Numbered from the stretch's first letter, positions 1 through 5,140 are shown. The stretch is 5,222 bases of DNA from Acidobacteriota bacterium (GCA_003161495.1 PMOP01000140.1:13908-19129); one strand, 5' to 3'. A program made the numbers and translations. The notes: generated by a model from the sequence alone, not told the origin.

Positions 1-239
1 CCGGTTTCGATGGTCTCCGAGGATTCGCCGCCCGGCTCGCGCAGATGGCAATGCAAGTCGATAAAGCCGGGCGCGACGATCAGATTTTTGGCATCGAAAA
101 TTTCCGCATCTTTCGCGCGCGCGGCAAGCTGCCCGTGCGGCGCGACGGCGGCTATGCTGTCTCCATCAAGCAGAATGTCGCGGGGCGCGTCGGTCCCACT
201 GGCAGGATCGAGAACGCGTCCATTGCTAATCAGCAGCAT
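1..239 (-). CDS. pyrC: Dihydroorotase (class I), N-terminal part, cut by the left window edge
   Basis: This is the first 79 codons of a dihydroorotase, the zinc enzyme that cyclises N-carbamoyl-aspartate to dihydroorotate (third step of UMP synthesis). It opens [12 protein letters not shown], the small beta-sandwich start typical of amidohydrolases. It then reaches the family signature [15 protein letters not shown] at residues 56-70. His63 and His65 form the HxH metal-binding pair, and REPG at 67-70 followed by ETIETG is characteristic of class I DHOases. Start choice: the ATG is preceded by AAGGGA about 8 nt upstream. It lies inside the 3' end of pyrB, a 14-bp overlap, so the two are probably translationally coupled. 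The reading frame is open to base 1, so the gene is truncated only by the window; the other metal ligands and the catalytic Asp lie outside. An allantoinase or hydantoinase is possible on the N-terminus alone, but REPG plus the pyrB neighbour makes PyrC by far the best call. Confidence 0.93.
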   Translation of the reverse strand, partial: MLLISNGRVLDPASGTDAPRDILLDGDSIAAVAPHGQLAARAKDAEIFDAKNLIVAPGFIDLHCHLREPGGESSETIET

Positions 240-1194
240 GTGAAGAATCCCTTTCCGAAGATGTTTCCGCGCCGATCATCAGGAACAGCAGCGCCATGCG
301 CACCGCCAGCCCGTTCGTGACTTGCTCGAGCACGCAGGATTGCGGCCCGTCGGCAACGGCGGGCTCGATTTCCAGCCCGCGAACCATCGGCCCGGGATGC
401 ATGACCAGCGCATCCGCTTTGGCGATTCGCAATCGCTCCGAAGTGAGCTGGTACTGAAGAATGTATTCATCAATGGCCAGGGCCGGTTCGTGAAGCCGCT
501 CCTGCTGAACGCGTAAAGTAATGATCACGTCCGCGTCCTCAAGGGCTTCTTCGATGCGAGTGACGCGCCGGATCGCGCTGCCCGCGGGAACCAGGCACTC
601 CAGTTCGCGCGGCAGCCACATGGCCGGCCCGCACAGCGTAATGCGGCAGCCGAATTTTGAGAGCAGGTGAATGTTCGAGCGCGCCACGCGGCTGTGCAGG
701 ATGTCTCCGAGAATCGTAACGTTCAATCCCTCGAGCGTGCCACGCCGGTCGCGAATCGTCAGCGCATCGAGGAGCGCCTGCGTGGGATGTTCGTGCGTGC
801 CGTCGCCCGCGTTGATCACCGGCAGGGCCAGATTCCGCGCCACAAAATCCGGCGCGCCCGAGGAACTATGTCGCATCACGATACAATCCGGCTTCATTGC
901 GTCCAGCGTGCGCACGGTATCGAGCAGCGACTCCCCTTTTTTCAGGCTGGACGATTCCGCCTGCAAATTCATCTGGTCCGCGCCGAGCCGGGCCGCGGCC
1001 GTGGCGAAACTGATGCGCGTGCGCGTCGACGGCTCGAAAAACGCCAGCGCCACCGTTTTTCCGCGCAACGTCGCCAATTTCTTGAGCGGGTGCCGCTGAA
1101 TTTCCTGGAAGGGTTTGGATTGGTCCAGCAGAAATAAAATTTCTTCGGCGCTGAGCGGTTCAATCCCTAGCATGTGGCCGAAGCGAAATGGCAC
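226..1194 (-). CDS. pyrB: Aspartate carbamoyltransferase catalytic subunit
   Basis: PyrB (322 aa) condenses carbamoyl phosphate with aspartate, the committed step of pyrimidine synthesis, in the cytoplasm. The carbamoyl-phosphate loop FEPSTRTR is at residues 53-60. The catalytic-lysine segment SLKKGES is at 83-89, with Lys86 matching the active-site Lys. HPTQALLD (136-143) and [11 protein letters not shown] (266-276) complete the active site. The last matches the Bacillus-type HPAPVNRG loop better than the E. coli one. Length is normal for the family. Start: the GTG at 1194 has GAGGA five bases upstream (1200-1204), and an in-frame TAG lies seven codons upstream. The ATG at codon 8 has no Shine-Dalgarno, so GTG is preferred. 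It is the second gene of pyrR-pyrB-pyrC, 47 bp after pyrR. No regulatory-subunit gene pyrI is seen. The C-terminal tail after about residue 305 is polar and probably disordered. Confidence 0.97.
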   Translation of the reverse strand: MPFRFGHMLGIEPLSAEEILFLLDQSKPFQEIQRHPLKKLATLRGKTVALAFFEPSTRTRISFATAAARLGADQMNLQAESSSLKKGESLLDTVRTLDAMKPDCIVMRHSSSGAPDFVARNLALPVINAGDGTHEHPTQALLDALTIRDRRGTLEGLNVTILGDILHSRVARSNIHLLSKFGCRITLCGPAMWLPRELECLVPAGSAIRRVTRIEEALEDADVIITLRVQQERLHEPALAIDEYILQYQLTSERLRIAKADALVMHPGPMVRGLEIEPAVADGPQSCVLEQVTNGLAVRMALLFLMIGAETSSERDSSHAAD

Positions 1195-1221
1195 AACTGT
1201 CCTCGAAATCTAGGCCGGGCA

Positions 1222-1242
1222 CGCCTCACGGGCGATCGGCGT
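1222..1242 (-). promoter_or_regulatory. Hairpin resembling the PyrR RNA-binding loop, in the pyrR-pyrB spacer
   Basis: On the pyrR-pyrB transcript, CGCC (1234-1231) pairs with GGCG (1225-1222) around a CGUGA loop. The stretch CCCGUGAGGC (1232-1223) matches ten consecutive positions of the published PyrR-binding consensus ARUCCNGNGAGGYU (positions 4-13). The flanking stem bases do not match. A competing 5-bp stem pairs ACGCC (1242-1238) with GGCGT (1225-1221). The pyrB Shine-Dalgarno GAGGA lies about 17 bases downstream. The position, after pyrR and before pyrB, is one where PyrR sites occur in Firmicutes pyr operons, but there is no room here for a full antiterminator and terminator. A role in translational control is an inference. 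Confidence 0.35.
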
Positions 1243-1790
1243 CAGGGAACGCGCTCGACAAGCACGACGCGCTCTTCCTTATCAATCTCGTTCAGGCGAA
1301 CTTCGATGATCTCGGTATCGCTGGTTTGCACGCCGCGCCCTACGAAGGTGGCTTCAATGGGCAATTCGCGATGCCCGCGCTCAATCAATACGCACAAGCG
1401 CACGCGCTTCGGACGCCCCAGATCGAAAAGTCCATTCATGGCCGCGCGAATCGTGCGTCCCGTGAACAGCACATCGTCCACGAGGACCAGATCCTTGTCG
1501 TCTACCGTGAACGGAATATCGCTCGATTGCAGGACCGGCTGGGCTGCGACCTTGGAAAGATCGTCGCGATAAAGTGAAATGTCCAGAATCCCCACCGGCA
1601 CATCCACTCCATCGATGCCGCGCATCGCCAGCGCGATCCGCTTGGCCAGGGGAACGCCGCGCCGGCGGATCCCGATCAATGCCAGATTCGCGGTGCCGCC
1701 GCTTTTTTCCACGATTTCGTGGGCCAGGCGCTGGACGGTGCGATCGATTTCCGTGGCCGTCATCAACTGCGTTTTTTCAACAATGCGCAT
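1242..1790 (-). CDS. pyrR: Bifunctional pyr operon regulator / uracil phosphoribosyltransferase
   Basis: PyrR (182 aa) belongs to the type I phosphoribosyltransferase fold. In well-studied bacteria it binds pyr mRNA when UMP or UTP is high and lowers pyr expression; many PyrR proteins also make UMP from uracil and PRPP. The PRPP-binding motif LVLVDDVLFTGRTIRAA is at residues 101-117. RGHRELPI at 138-145 is a PyrR hallmark that separates it from Upp and other phosphoribosyltransferases. GIRRRGVPLA at 40-49 is the upstream conserved segment. Length is typical. The ATG at 1790 is chosen because MRIVEKTQLM before TATEIDRTVQRLAHEI fits the family N-terminus; Met10 is a poorer alternative. It is the first gene of the leftward operon and 127 bp from divergent pyrD. 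The only Shine-Dalgarno-like AGGA upstream is part of the proposed -10, so translation may start on an almost leaderless mRNA. Confidence 0.96.
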   Translation of the reverse strand: MRIVEKTQLMTATEIDRTVQRLAHEIVEKSGGTANLALIGIRRRGVPLAKRIALAMRGIDGVDVPVGILDISLYRDDLSKVAAQPVLQSSDIPFTVDDKDLVLVDDVLFTGRTIRAAMNGLFDLGRPKRVRLCVLIERGHRELPIEATFVGRGVQTSDTEIIEVRLNEIDKEERVVLVERVP

Positions 1791-1799
1791 GCGGCGAAC

Positions 1800-1828
1800 A
1801 TCCTAGCATAGAGGCAGCCGGTCTCGAA
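1800..1828 (-). promoter_or_regulatory. Proposed extended -10 promoter of pyrR-pyrB-pyrC
   Basis: Reading leftward, TGC-TAGGAT (1808-1800) is an extended -10 box with 4 of 6 matches to TATAAT. A weak -35, TTCGAG (1828-1823), lies 17 bp further upstream. A start site about 7 bases beyond the -10 would fall near 1793, only three or so bases before the pyrR ATG. The same TGC-TAGnAT pattern appears on the opposite strand before pyrD, which strengthens the call. It is a sequence-only prediction. Confidence 0.5.
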
Positions 1829-1854
1829 GGACGCGTTATGAATCCACGCCCGAT

Positions 1855-1893
1855 TTCCGCCGTTTTTCCACAAGCCTTCCACACAGTTCCGCC
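1855..1893 (+). repeat. Four TTCC direct repeats phased at 10-11 bp in the divergent pyr promoter region
   Basis: TTCCGCC (1855-1861), TTCCACA (1866-1872), TTCCACA (1877-1883) and TTCCGCC (1887-1893) begin 11, 11 and 10 bases apart, so all four face the same side of the helix. The last two cover the expected -35 region of pyrD. This arrangement is what a cooperatively binding regulator would use, but I recognise no specific factor. The second unit also lies in TTTTCCACA (1864-1872), which fits the relaxed DnaA-box consensus TTWTNCACA. The rest of the 127-bp intergenic region shows only the two promoters. Confidence 0.45.
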
Positions 1894-1901
1894 AGTTCGC
1901 A

Positions 1902-1910
1902 TGCTAGAAT
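1902..1910 (+). promoter_or_regulatory. Extended -10 promoter of pyrD, predicting a leaderless transcript
   Basis: TGC-TAGAAT is an extended -10 with five of six matches to TATAAT. No convincing -35 is present: at 17-bp spacing the bases are CACAGT (1882-1887). Transcription about 7 bases after the -10 would begin at about 1917-1918, directly at the pyrD GTG codon. There is no Shine-Dalgarno before that GTG, which agrees with leaderless translation. Confidence 0.6.
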
Positions 1911-1917
1911 TACGCGA

Positions 1918-2847
1918 GTGACATCGCCAGCTTCGGTAGACCTCTCCGTAAACGTCGGCGCACTGCGCCTTTCCAATCCCATTTTGGCCGCCAGCGGCAC
2001 TTTTGGCTACGGCGTCGAATTTGCCCACCTCCTGGATTTGAACCGCTTGGGCGGATTTGTAGTGAAGGGGCTTTCCCTCGAACCGATGGCCGGCGCCCCG
2101 GCTCCACGCCTCTGTGAAACCCCTTCCGGCATGCTCAATGCCGTCGGCCTGCAAAATATCGGGGTACGCGCCTTTGTAGCCGATAAGCTGCCTGCGCTAC
2201 GCCAGTACCGCACCGCTGTCATTGCCAACGTGTTTGGCTGCACGGTCGAAGAGTACGTTGGCGTAATTCGCATCCTGGAAGAAGCGGAAGGGCTCGCAGC
2301 CTACGAGCTCAATATCTCCTGCCCAAATACCGCGCATGGCGGCATTCAGTTTGGCAGCGATCCCCAAATGGTTTCGGAAGTCGTGTCGGCTGCCCGCCAG
2401 GCGGCTCGTCGTCCTGTATGGGTAAAGCTTTCGCCAAACGTTACAAATATCGCGGTAATCGCCAGGGCGGCTGAGGAAGCAGGAGCGGATGCTCTTACAG
2501 TGGCTAACACTTACCAGGCCATGGCCATAGACGTACAGACCCGAAAGTCTAGATTGGGGCGTGTTACCGGAGGGTTGTCCGGCCCGGCAATCAAGCCCAT
2601 CACTCTCCGGCTCGTCTATGAAACCGGGCGCGCAGTGAAAATTCCGGTCATCGGCTTGGGGGGTATCGAGAAAGGTGATGACGTGTTGGAATACATCATC
2701 GCAGGCGCCTCGGCTGTGCAAGTTGGAACGGCAAATTTTTCTCAGCCGAGGGCCTGTGTAGACATCCTAAATCAGCTAGAATTATCCTGTAGGAGCAATA
2801 ACATCAGTGTTATCAGTAGTTTAATTGGCTCTTTCCAGGCCGATTAG
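1918..2847 (+). CDS. pyrD: Dihydroorotate dehydrogenase, class 1B catalytic subunit
   Basis: PyrD (309 aa) oxidises dihydroorotate to orotate on FMN in a TIM barrel. The N-terminal segment ALRLSNPILAASGTFGYG (15-32) is diagnostic of class 1 enzymes. Lys50 lies in VVKG, and NISCPN at 132-137 carries the catalytic Cys135 of class 1; the following HGGIQFG favours 1B over 1A. FMN-phosphate motifs are GGLSGPAIKPI (218-228), GLGGI (246-250) and GASAVQVGTANF (263-274). The cytoplasmic class 1B enzyme normally works with PyrK (FAD and 2Fe-2S) and NAD; no pyrK is in the window. The start is GTG at the +1 of the predicted promoter, with no Shine-Dalgarno. The last 25 codons are AT-rich, about 37% GC by hand count over 2761-2820, unlike pyrB. 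It is the first gene of the rightward operon, 60 bp ahead of the RlpA-like gene. Confidence 0.96.
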   Translation: MTSPASVDLSVNVGALRLSNPILAASGTFGYGVEFAHLLDLNRLGGFVVKGLSLEPMAGAPAPRLCETPSGMLNAVGLQNIGVRAFVADKLPALRQYRTAVIANVFGCTVEEYVGVIRILEEAEGLAAYELNISCPNTAHGGIQFGSDPQMVSEVVSAARQAARRPVWVKLSPNVTNIAVIARAAEEAGADALTVANTYQAMAIDVQTRKSRLGRVTGGLSGPAIKPITLRLVYETGRAVKIPVIGLGGIEKGDDVLEYIIAGASAVQVGTANFSQPRACVDILNQLELSCRSNNISVISSLIGSFQAD

Positions 2848-2849
2848 TC

Positions 2850-2878
2850 TTGAATGGCCAGGCCCCGCGTGTTAGCAT
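2850..2878 (+). promoter_or_regulatory. Possible internal promoter for the RlpA-like gene and pyrF
   Basis: TTGAAT (2850-2855) and TAGCAT (2873-2878) are separated by exactly 17 bp. The -10 is preceded by TGT, giving an extended -10 like those before pyrD and tatA. Each hexamer has 4 of 6 consensus matches. The start site would be near 2885, about 20 bases before the Shine-Dalgarno region of the downstream gene. Read-through from pyrD is equally possible, since no terminator separates the genes. Confidence 0.35.
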
Positions 2879-2907
2879 TTCCTCATGCCTATGAATGGAG
2901 GGAAATA

Positions 2908-3333
2908 ATGCGTAGGCGACTTTTCATGATTTGGGCCGCCCTCCGATGGTTACCGTTAATGTTCCTGGTAGCCCAGGGTTTGGAAGCTCCCCTCGTGGCC
3001 CATGTCAGCCAACCTCTGAAACCCCTTCGAGTTTGGACTGCGAAGGCGAGCTGGTATGGGGGCAAGTTTCAGGGTCGCAAGACCGCCAGTGGCGAAAAAT
3101 ACGACATGTATGCGTCCACTGGTGCCAGTCCAGACCTTCCCTTTGGCGCCTTGGTGCGCGTTTCCAATCCCAAAACCCATGTTTCGCAACTCGTTCGGAT
3201 TAATGACCGTGGCCCTTTTATCGATGATCGTGACTTGGATGTCTCTTATCTGGTAGCATGCCGATTGGGGCTCTTAGATAAGGGAATTTCGCGAATGCGA
3301 GTCGAACTCCTGGAGGTGCCAAAACGCCAGTGA
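2908..3333 (+). CDS. Small exported RlpA-like double-psi beta-barrel protein lacking the conserved histidine
   Basis: This encodes 141 aa. The start is the ATG at 2908 because GGAGGG lies about six bases upstream; an ATG 18 codons earlier has no ribosome site and would bury the signal peptide. Residues 1-27 form a Sec-type signal: RRR, a hydrophobic stretch (about 5-22), then QGLEA. There is no lipobox Cys, unlike E. coli RlpA. Residues 42-137 match the RlpA domain: ASWYG (47-51), RKTASGEKYD (57-66), LPFGALVRVSN (77-87), RINDRGPF (97-104), then a final VELLEV strand. The family pattern TAAHxxLPFG reads TGASPDLPFG here, so the conserved His is Ser74; Glu63 and Asp100 remain. RlpA proteins act in the periplasm, some as lytic transglycosylases on naked glycan. 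Catalysis is doubtful here and glycan binding is possible. No SPOR domain is present. It sits between pyrD and pyrF and overlaps pyrF by 4 bp. Confidence 0.85.
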   Translation: MRRRLFMIWAALRWLPLMFLVAQGLEAPLVAHVSQPLKPLRVWTAKASWYGGKFQGRKTASGEKYDMYASTGASPDLPFGALVRVSNPKTHVSQLVRINDRGPFIDDRDLDVSYLVACRLGLLDKGISRMRVELLEVPKRQ

Positions 3334-4085
3334 ATGAGCGTGCCCGTCAGAAATTGATCCTCGCGCTTGATTTTCCATCCATCGACCCCGCTTTAAAGTT
3401 AGCCCAGTGCATTTCATCGACTGTCGGTATATTCAAGATAAACATACATTTATTTACTTCCGCAGGGCCTTCCGCAGTTGAGAAATTGCATCAGCTTGGG
3501 CCCGATATCTTCCTGGACTTGAAATTTCATGACATCCCAAACACGGTCAAGGGTGCCGTTTCCAGCGCCATAGCCCTGCCCGGGCTGCGGCTCCTTGATG
3601 TCCACGCGCTGGGCGGCTTGGAGATGATGCGCGCGGCCGCAGCGGCCAGGGATGAGGCCAAAAACGCAAACTTGGCCCTGCCTAAACTCCTGGCAATCAC
3701 AATTCTGACGAGCATGGATACCGCCGCAATGCGGGGCGTGGGTATCGTGGGGCCGGCTTCTAAGCGGGTGGTGCAACTGGCTCGCCTGGCTCAGAAGGCA
3801 GGCATGGACGGCGTTGTGGCTTCTCCTCAGGAGGTCCGGGCAATTCGGCGCGCCTGCGGGAAAGACTTCCTGATTGTCGTTCCCGGCATTCGGCCCTCAG
3901 TCGGAGGCGGTCCGGCTGGCGGGCGAAAGCGTAAGACGGACGATCAGGCGAGGGTTGCGACACCTGCGGAAGCGATTCGAGCCGGGGCGGATTACCTGGT
4001 GATTGGGAGGCCAATCACGGGTGCACCTGACCCGATGGCGGCAGCAGGCGCGATTCTCGAAGAGATCAGTTCCGCGCTCCCCTGA
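3330..4085 (+). CDS. pyrF: Orotidine 5'-phosphate decarboxylase
   Basis: PyrF (251 aa) decarboxylates OMP to UMP, the last step of the pathway. LALD (11-14) contributes Asp14. Lys36 is in the second strand. DLKFHDIPNTV (63-73) carries the catalytic Asp63-Lys65-Asp68 set. VVPGIRP (183-189) and DYLVIGRPIT (221-230, Arg227) form the phosphate site. The start is GTG, overlapping the preceding TGA stop as GTGA. GGAGGT lies 12 bases upstream, a little far, so translational coupling is likely. Two oddities stand out. The strand usually read as KVGxELF is KINIHLF here, encoded by an AT-rich patch (3421-3460, 11 G/C of 40). The loop between IRP and DQ has 15 residues, rich in Gly, Arg and Lys, against about six in E. 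coli. The key residues are intact, so it should be active. Confidence 0.95.
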   Translation: MNERARQKLILALDFPSIDPALKLAQCISSTVGIFKINIHLFTSAGPSAVEKLHQLGPDIFLDLKFHDIPNTVKGAVSSAIALPGLRLLDVHALGGLEMMRAAAAARDEAKNANLALPKLLAITILTSMDTAAMRGVGIVGPASKRVVQLARLAQKAGMDGVVASPQEVRAIRRACGKDFLIVVPGIRPSVGGGPAGGRKRKTDDQARVATPAEAIRAGADYLVIGRPITGAPDPMAAAGAILEEISSALP

Positions 4086-4118
4086 CGAAATCGAGTTTCT
4101 TGATTCTCGCGGAAAATT

Positions 4119-4135
4119 CCTGGGAATCTGCCAGG
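4119..4135. other. Short hairpin in the pyrF-tatA gap, not a convincing terminator
   Basis: CCTGG (4119-4123) and CCAGG (4131-4135) can pair around a 7-base loop shortly after the pyrF stop. No T run follows, so intrinsic termination of the pyr operon here is not supported. Apart from this, the tatA promoter and the tatA leader, I see nothing in the 169-bp gap. Confidence 0.2.
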
Positions 4136-4179
4136 TCCAGGGGATTGAATTCTGACTTGCGGCAACCGGGCTATGATCG

Positions 4180-4188
4180 TGCTATAAT
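4180..4188 (+). promoter_or_regulatory. Extended -10 promoter of tatA
   Basis: TGC-TATAAT is a perfect extended -10 element. The best -35-like bases, TTGCGG (4157-4162), sit 20 bp away, too far for a standard pair, so the extended -10 probably carries the promoter. A second weaker -10, TATGAT, occurs at 4172-4177. Initiation near 4195 gives a leader of about 60 nt before tatA. Confidence 0.65.
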
Positions 4189-4195
4189 TTCGCCA

Positions 4196-4240
4196 TTGAG
4201 TCTTGCGCAGTACCCGTCGTTCCGGCGGAAAGCGACTCAA
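4196..4240 (+). promoter_or_regulatory. Foldable 5' leader of tatA mRNA
   Basis: TTGAGTC (4196-4202) is exactly complementary to GACTCAA (4234-4240). The stem would begin within a base or two of the predicted transcript start and end just before the tatA ribosome site (AGG at 4246-4248). Inside, TTCC (4220-4223) pairs with GGAA (4227-4230). GTCG (4216-4219) can instead pair with CGAC (4233-4236), which competes with the outer stem. A 5' stem protecting the mRNA is the simplest reading; I recognise no known riboswitch. Confidence 0.35.
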
Positions 4241-4254
4241 AAGGCAGGTACATC

Positions 4255-4473
4255 ATGGGAGAGTTCAGCCCATTTCATTGGCTGGTTGTGCTGGCCATCG
4301 TGGTGCTTTTGTTTGGCGGCAAGAAAATTCCGGAAGTGATGCGCGGCTTGGGCGAAGGGATCCGGAGTTTTAAGGAAGGCATGCATGGCGCAGGGCAAGG
4401 GCCCGCGCAATCAACACAGGTGCCTCCTCCCGCTGCACCGACTTCAACAACGGTAGTTGAGGAAAAGAAGTAG
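4255..4473 (+). CDS. tatA: Sec-independent (twin-arginine) translocase subunit TatA
   Basis: TatA (72 aa) oligomerises at the TatBC receptor and opens the membrane for folded proteins carrying twin-arginine signals. Residues 8-20 are the single short membrane segment ([13 protein letters not shown]). The Phe20-Gly21 hinge follows, then [22 protein letters not shown] (22-43), the amphipathic helix with the family pattern FGxKKxPExxRxLGxxxxxFK. The tail from about 44 is Gly/Pro/Gln-rich, ends VVEEKK and is likely disordered. The length is short, as expected for TatA rather than TatB. The ATG start has AGG six bases upstream. It has its own promoter and terminator, so it is probably monocistronic despite following pyrF. 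No tatB or tatC is seen nearby, so the partner subunits must be encoded elsewhere. Confidence 0.94.
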   Translation: MGEFSPFHWLVVLAIVVLLFGGKKIPEVMRGLGEGIRSFKEGMHGAGQGPAQSTQVPPPAAPTSTTVVEEKK

Positions 4474-4509
4474 CTCCTCACAGCGTTTGATCGAATCAGG
4501 ATTCGCTTG

Positions 4510-4542
4510 AAAGGGTGGTCGACGAGACCGCCCTTTTTGTTT
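4510..4542 (+). terminator. Intrinsic terminator after tatA
   Basis: AAAGGGTGGTC (4510-4520) pairs with GACCGCCCTTT (4526-4536) through 11 base pairs, one of them a T-G wobble, around loop GACGA. The T-rich tract TTTTTGTTT follows (4534-4542). It lies 37 bases after the tatA stop and immediately beyond the convergent maf stop. In the maf direction the hairpin is followed by only a short T run, so it could terminate maf only weakly. Confidence 0.9.
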
Positions 4543-4544
4543 GC

Positions 4545-5135
4545 CTATTTCTTTTCGCTTTGCCAGCCCAGTTCGACCAGCAGTACATATAGTCTCGCCA
4601 GCGGGAGTCCCACAACGTTGAAATAACATCCATCGATTCTTGGAATAAATCGTCCGGCCAATCCTTGAATTGCGTAGGCGCCCGCTTTGCCTAACGGCTC
4701 GCCGCTTGCTACGTATGCGTCGATTTCTTTTTCACTGAGCGGAGCAAACGTCACGGCCGAATTATCGACCGCGGCGCGCGTGGCATAGCCGGGCAACCGC
4801 AGAAGAAAAATTCCTGTATGGACATGGTGAGTACGCCCGCTGAGTTTGGCGAGCATCCCGCGCGCGTGCGCGGAATCGCGCGGCTTTCCGAAGATTTCGC
4901 CTTCCATCTCGACGGTGGTGTCCGCGCCCACGACGATGCAATCGCGCGAACCTTCCGCAATTTGCGCGGCGGCCCCGCGTGCTTTCTCTTCCGCGAGTCT
5001 TGCAACCATCGCGTGCGCCGTTTCGCCAGGAAGCTCTATTTCATCAATGTCAGTTATGCGAATTTCAAACGCGATTCCCGCGGCGCGCAGGATTTCCGCG
5101 CGGCGCGGCGAAGAGGAGGCAAGGATGATTTTCAC
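4545..5135 (-). CDS. maf: Maf-family nucleoside triphosphate pyrophosphatase (dTTP/UTP type)
   Basis: Maf proteins hydrolyse dTTP, UTP and modified pyrimidine nucleotides to monophosphates, cleaning the pool and affecting division; they act in the cytoplasm. With the GTG start at 5135 the protein has 196 aa and begins VKIILASSSPRRAEILR, the canonical Maf N-terminus. SSSPRR (7-12) binds phosphate, and ADTTV (71-75) carries the catalytic Asp72. GKP is at 83-85 and SGRTHHVHTG at 99-108. GKAGAYAIQG (149-158) and NVVGLPL (173-179) are typical of the YhdE-like dTTP/UTP-specific subgroup. An in-frame TTG at 5186 would add 17 residues encoded by the adjacent repeat; it is rejected because family members start at the VKIILAS strand. 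No clear Shine-Dalgarno precedes the GTG, and the repeat occupies the place where promoter or ribosome-site bases would be expected. Confidence 0.92.
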   Translation of the reverse strand: MKIILASSSPRRAEILRAAGIAFEIRITDIDEIELPGETAHAMVARLAEEKARGAAAQIAEGSRDCIVVGADTTVEMEGEIFGKPRDSAHARGMLAKLSGRTHHVHTGIFLLRLPGYATRAAVDNSAVTFAPLSEKEIDAYVASGEPLGKAGAYAIQGLAGRFIPRIDGCYFNVVGLPLARLYVLLVELGWQSEKK

Positions 5136-5140
5136 GGTGT

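Noticed and set aside
667..1137. A 156-codon plus-strand open frame, and another of 142 codons, across pyrB
   Set aside because: They are antisense to a fully conserved pyrB, very Arg-rich, without recognisable domains; shadows of a GC-rich gene.
1188..1577. Plus-strand open frames of about 130 codons opposite pyrR
   Set aside because: They lie antisense to the conserved pyrR coding region, and their sequence matches no family I know.
2197..2721. Minus-strand open frame of 174 codons inside pyrD
   Set aside because: It is fully inside conserved pyrD, with no ribosome site and no recognisable motif.
2777..2782. TAGAAT -10-like box inside the pyrD 3' end
   Set aside because: It lacks the TG extension and a -35, and is over 120 bases from the next start; the TTGAAT/TAGCAT pair after the pyrD stop is a better candidate.
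2798..2813. Palindrome ATAACA-TCAG-TGTTAT near the pyrD 3' end
   Set aside because: It is a neat 6-bp stem, but lies within coding sequence, has no T tract and no matching partner elsewhere in the window; one such short palindrome in an AT-rich stretch is not surprising.
2854..2907. Upstream ATG giving an 18-residue longer RlpA-like protein
   Set aside because: It has no Shine-Dalgarno and would place a charged segment before the signal peptide, whereas the ATG at 2908 has GGAGGG correctly spaced.
4100..4339. 79-codon plus-strand open frame overlapping the tatA promoter and start
   Set aside because: It crosses the promoter and leader and overlaps tatA out of frame, with no ribosome site or conserved motif.
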